From positions 9,051 through 73,050 of the forward strand of contig CAYRAI010000004.1 of NCBI GenBank assembly GCA_964422205.1: a stretch of 64,000 nucleotides of DNA, given 5' to 3'. The stretch comes from CAZNYN01 sp964422205 (GTDB lineage: Bacteria; Synergistota; Synergistia; Synergistales; Synergistaceae). The position numbers and the translations under genes were made by a program. The first letter of the stretch is position 1. Each line of letters starts with the position of its first letter. This document shows positions 62,847-64,000 of this stretch, piece by piece. The notes beneath the pieces were generated by a model. That model was not told the origin of the DNA. It ran no database searches and saw only the letters and a program-made list of their open reading frames with translations.

Positions 62847-63285
62847 TAAAAATCAAATTTTTCCCAGACAAACACCATCCGCCGCGCCCGCTTGCAGCAT
62901 CAAAGCGAGCGCGGTTTTTGCCCATGAGAGCCACTCGTGCTAATTGTGAACTTTCAAGAACATAAGTTAATCCCAGCCAGAAGATTTAAAAAACATAGAA
63001 TTTCGAGAAGTAACGGTTGGTTATACTTTTGAGGATTGACCGCAAAAGCCCTATATGGGCAGCATGGTAAAGTAAGAATAAGAACTATCGGCTTAGCCGA
63101 GATTTGTCTTTGTACAAAAACCTCCGAGACATATTTACATTGGACGTTATCCAGGTCGATAATCACTGCCTATATGGGGTGGCAGCATCCCCTTATTAAA
63201 TTGGATTTTTCACAGAAAGTTTGTATTTACGGAGATAATCTTACAGACTTCTGCTTGGACCTGCGAAAGTATTCAGCGGTTCATA
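62847..63285. other. Region between the C26 peptidase gene and the CRISPR array
   Basis: About 440 bp. Near the start a GC-rich inverted repeat (CGCGCCCGCTT ... AAGCGAGCGCGG, ~62882-62916) ends in TTTTT and is a likely terminator of the peptidase gene. The rest shows two ORFs of 70-86 codons on opposite strands, overlapping each other, with no recognisable family and no ribosome binding site. No cas gene seen. Confidence 0.5.
62882..62921 (+). terminator. Probable terminator of the C26 peptidase gene
   Basis: CGCGCCCGCTT and AAGCGAGCGCGG form an imperfect GC-rich stem, followed by a five-T run near 62918-62922. Confidence 0.6.
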
Positions 63286-64000
63286 GTTTCAACTAACGCG
63301 CCTGCGTGAGGCGCGACGCAACATCATCAATTTTTGACGCATTTGGTATGTTTCAACTAACGCGCCTGCGTGAGGCGCGACGCGGTAAGGACGGAACTTT
63401 GCACCATGACAATCGTTTCAACTAACGCGCCTGCGTGAGGCGCGACCAGTCTCCTGCAGCAGGTTCAAAGCCGAGCCGGTTTCAACTAACGCGCCTGCGT
63501 GAGGCGCGACAAAACAGCCCTAACCCAAGGCAGACTCCAGCTCAGTTTCAACTAACGCGCCTGCGTGAGGCGCGACGAGATAGTTTTGTTTTTTGTATTC
63601 ATTTAAAAGTTTCAACTAACGCGCCTGCGTGAGGCGCGACTTCCCGAAGCGGACTAAATTATCCTTAACCTTTGTTTCAACTAACGCGCCTGCGTGAGGC
63701 GCGACGGAAGAAGTTTTTGCCGACGCCCCATATTTCAGGTTTCAACTAACGCGCCTGCGTGAGGCGCGACTAATGGCTCTAGGTCCTCTGGGGCTATCGC
63801 ATGTTTCAACTAACGCGCCTGCGTGAGGCGCGACGTCTGAAACAGTCGAGCCGATTTATCTGGTGCGTTTCAACTAACGCGCCTGCGTGAGGCGCGACCC
63901 TATCGTTGGGTCGCCTATAACGGGGGATTAGTTTCAACTAACGCGCCTGCGTGAGGCGCGACTTCGCCAAGCGGGGTTCGCCCCGTTTGGGAAGTAGTTT
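63286..64000 (-). CRISPR. CRISPR array, type I-C-like repeats, truncated by the window end
   Basis: Eleven identical 32-base repeats, starting GTTTCAACTAACG and ending GAGGCGCGAC as written on the plus strand, begin at 63286, 63350, 63415, 63479, 63545, 63609, 63674, 63739, 63803, 63867 and 63931; GTTT of a twelfth is at 63997. Spacers are 32-34 bases, all different. The repeat holds a 7-bp palindrome (CGCGCCT/AGGCGCG). Read on the minus strand it starts GTCGCGCC and ends TTGAAAC, the form of type I-C repeats, so transcription is expected from the right and the leader and cas genes should lie beyond base 64000. No degenerate terminal repeat is seen. Confidence 0.97.

Noticed and set aside
62954..63296. 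Possible cas2 or other cas remnant beside the array
   Set aside because: Neither of the two overlapping ORFs shows a Cas2 or other Cas motif, and both lack ribosome binding sites.
1..64000. tRNA or rRNA genes, insertion sequences, prophage genes
   Set aside because: No T-arm-like motif in a plausible cloverleaf, no rRNA-like conserved blocks, no transposase or phage proteins were seen.

Overview
The window reads as one stretch of chromosome from an anaerobic, amino-acid-fermenting bacterium of the phylum Synergistota. The main evidence is the C-terminus of the 1376-residue surface protein (841-4971): a GSSGC motif, a hydrophobic helix and a basic tail, which matches the Synergist-CTERM sorting signal. 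The metabolic content agrees: a complete glycine cleavage operon, an NAD(P)-linked [FeFe] hydrogenase of the Hnd type, a selenocysteine formate dehydrogenase, butyrate kinase, a peptide/D-amino-acid uptake operon and an orphan DUF3798 binding protein. Genus-level assignment is not possible from the sequence alone.

Layout. 1-840: end of an HdeD-like membrane protein, a strong terminator and a mostly empty stretch. 841-4971: the surface beta-helix protein, flanked by two diverged copies of a ~77 bp direct repeat. 5638-9337 (minus): XdhC-like and MoeA-like molybdenum-enzyme accessory proteins, a Fur-family regulator and an MFS transporter. 9580-16576 (plus): branched-chain amino acid genes ilvN-ilvC-leuA-ilvB-ilvD behind a textbook leader-peptide attenuator. 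16604-19474 (minus): UspA and a Cache-PAS-PAS-GGDEF diguanylate cyclase. 19861-20763: an iminopeptidase-like hydrolase that seems to have lost its catalytic histidine. 20932-24040 (minus): glmS, folD and a small ORF coupled to folD.

24216-31765 (minus): glycine cleavage operon gcvT-gcvH-gcvPA-gcvPB-lplA-lpdA behind a structured leader that ends in an intrinsic terminator, preceded by an SGNH hydrolase. folD nearby uses the methylene-THF made by this system. 32063-36534 (minus): hydrogenase operon hndABCD. 37149-41933 (plus, divergent): NuoE-like subunit, selenocysteine formate dehydrogenase (in-frame UGA), formate channel and MobA. 42333-44079 (minus): NarL-type response regulator and a soluble histidine kinase. 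44219-54687: a GntR/FCD regulator divergent from an eight-gene operon for N-acyl-D-amino acid and dipeptide uptake and breakdown, with a perfect palindrome in the operon promoter.

54834-56551 (minus): ribosomal proteins L10 and L7/L12 behind an L10 leader with an attenuator, then a 103-residue protein that looks like a CarD C-terminal domain standing alone. 56806-62846: butyrate kinase, DUF1847 protein, RluA-family pseudouridine synthase, YhaM-like nuclease, DUF3798 protein and a C26 peptidase. 63286-64000: the leader-distal part of a type I-C-like CRISPR array (11 full repeats and the start of a twelfth) running off the window; no cas gene is inside.

The parts fit one energy economy. Peptides and D-amino acids are imported and hydrolysed, glycine is oxidised to CO2, ammonia and methylene-THF with NADH formed, and reducing equivalents are disposed of as H2 or exchanged with formate. 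The least explained items are the gcvT leader RNA, the lone CarD-like domain with its terminator-like leader, and the shared-flavoprotein arrangement of hydrogenase and formate dehydrogenase.
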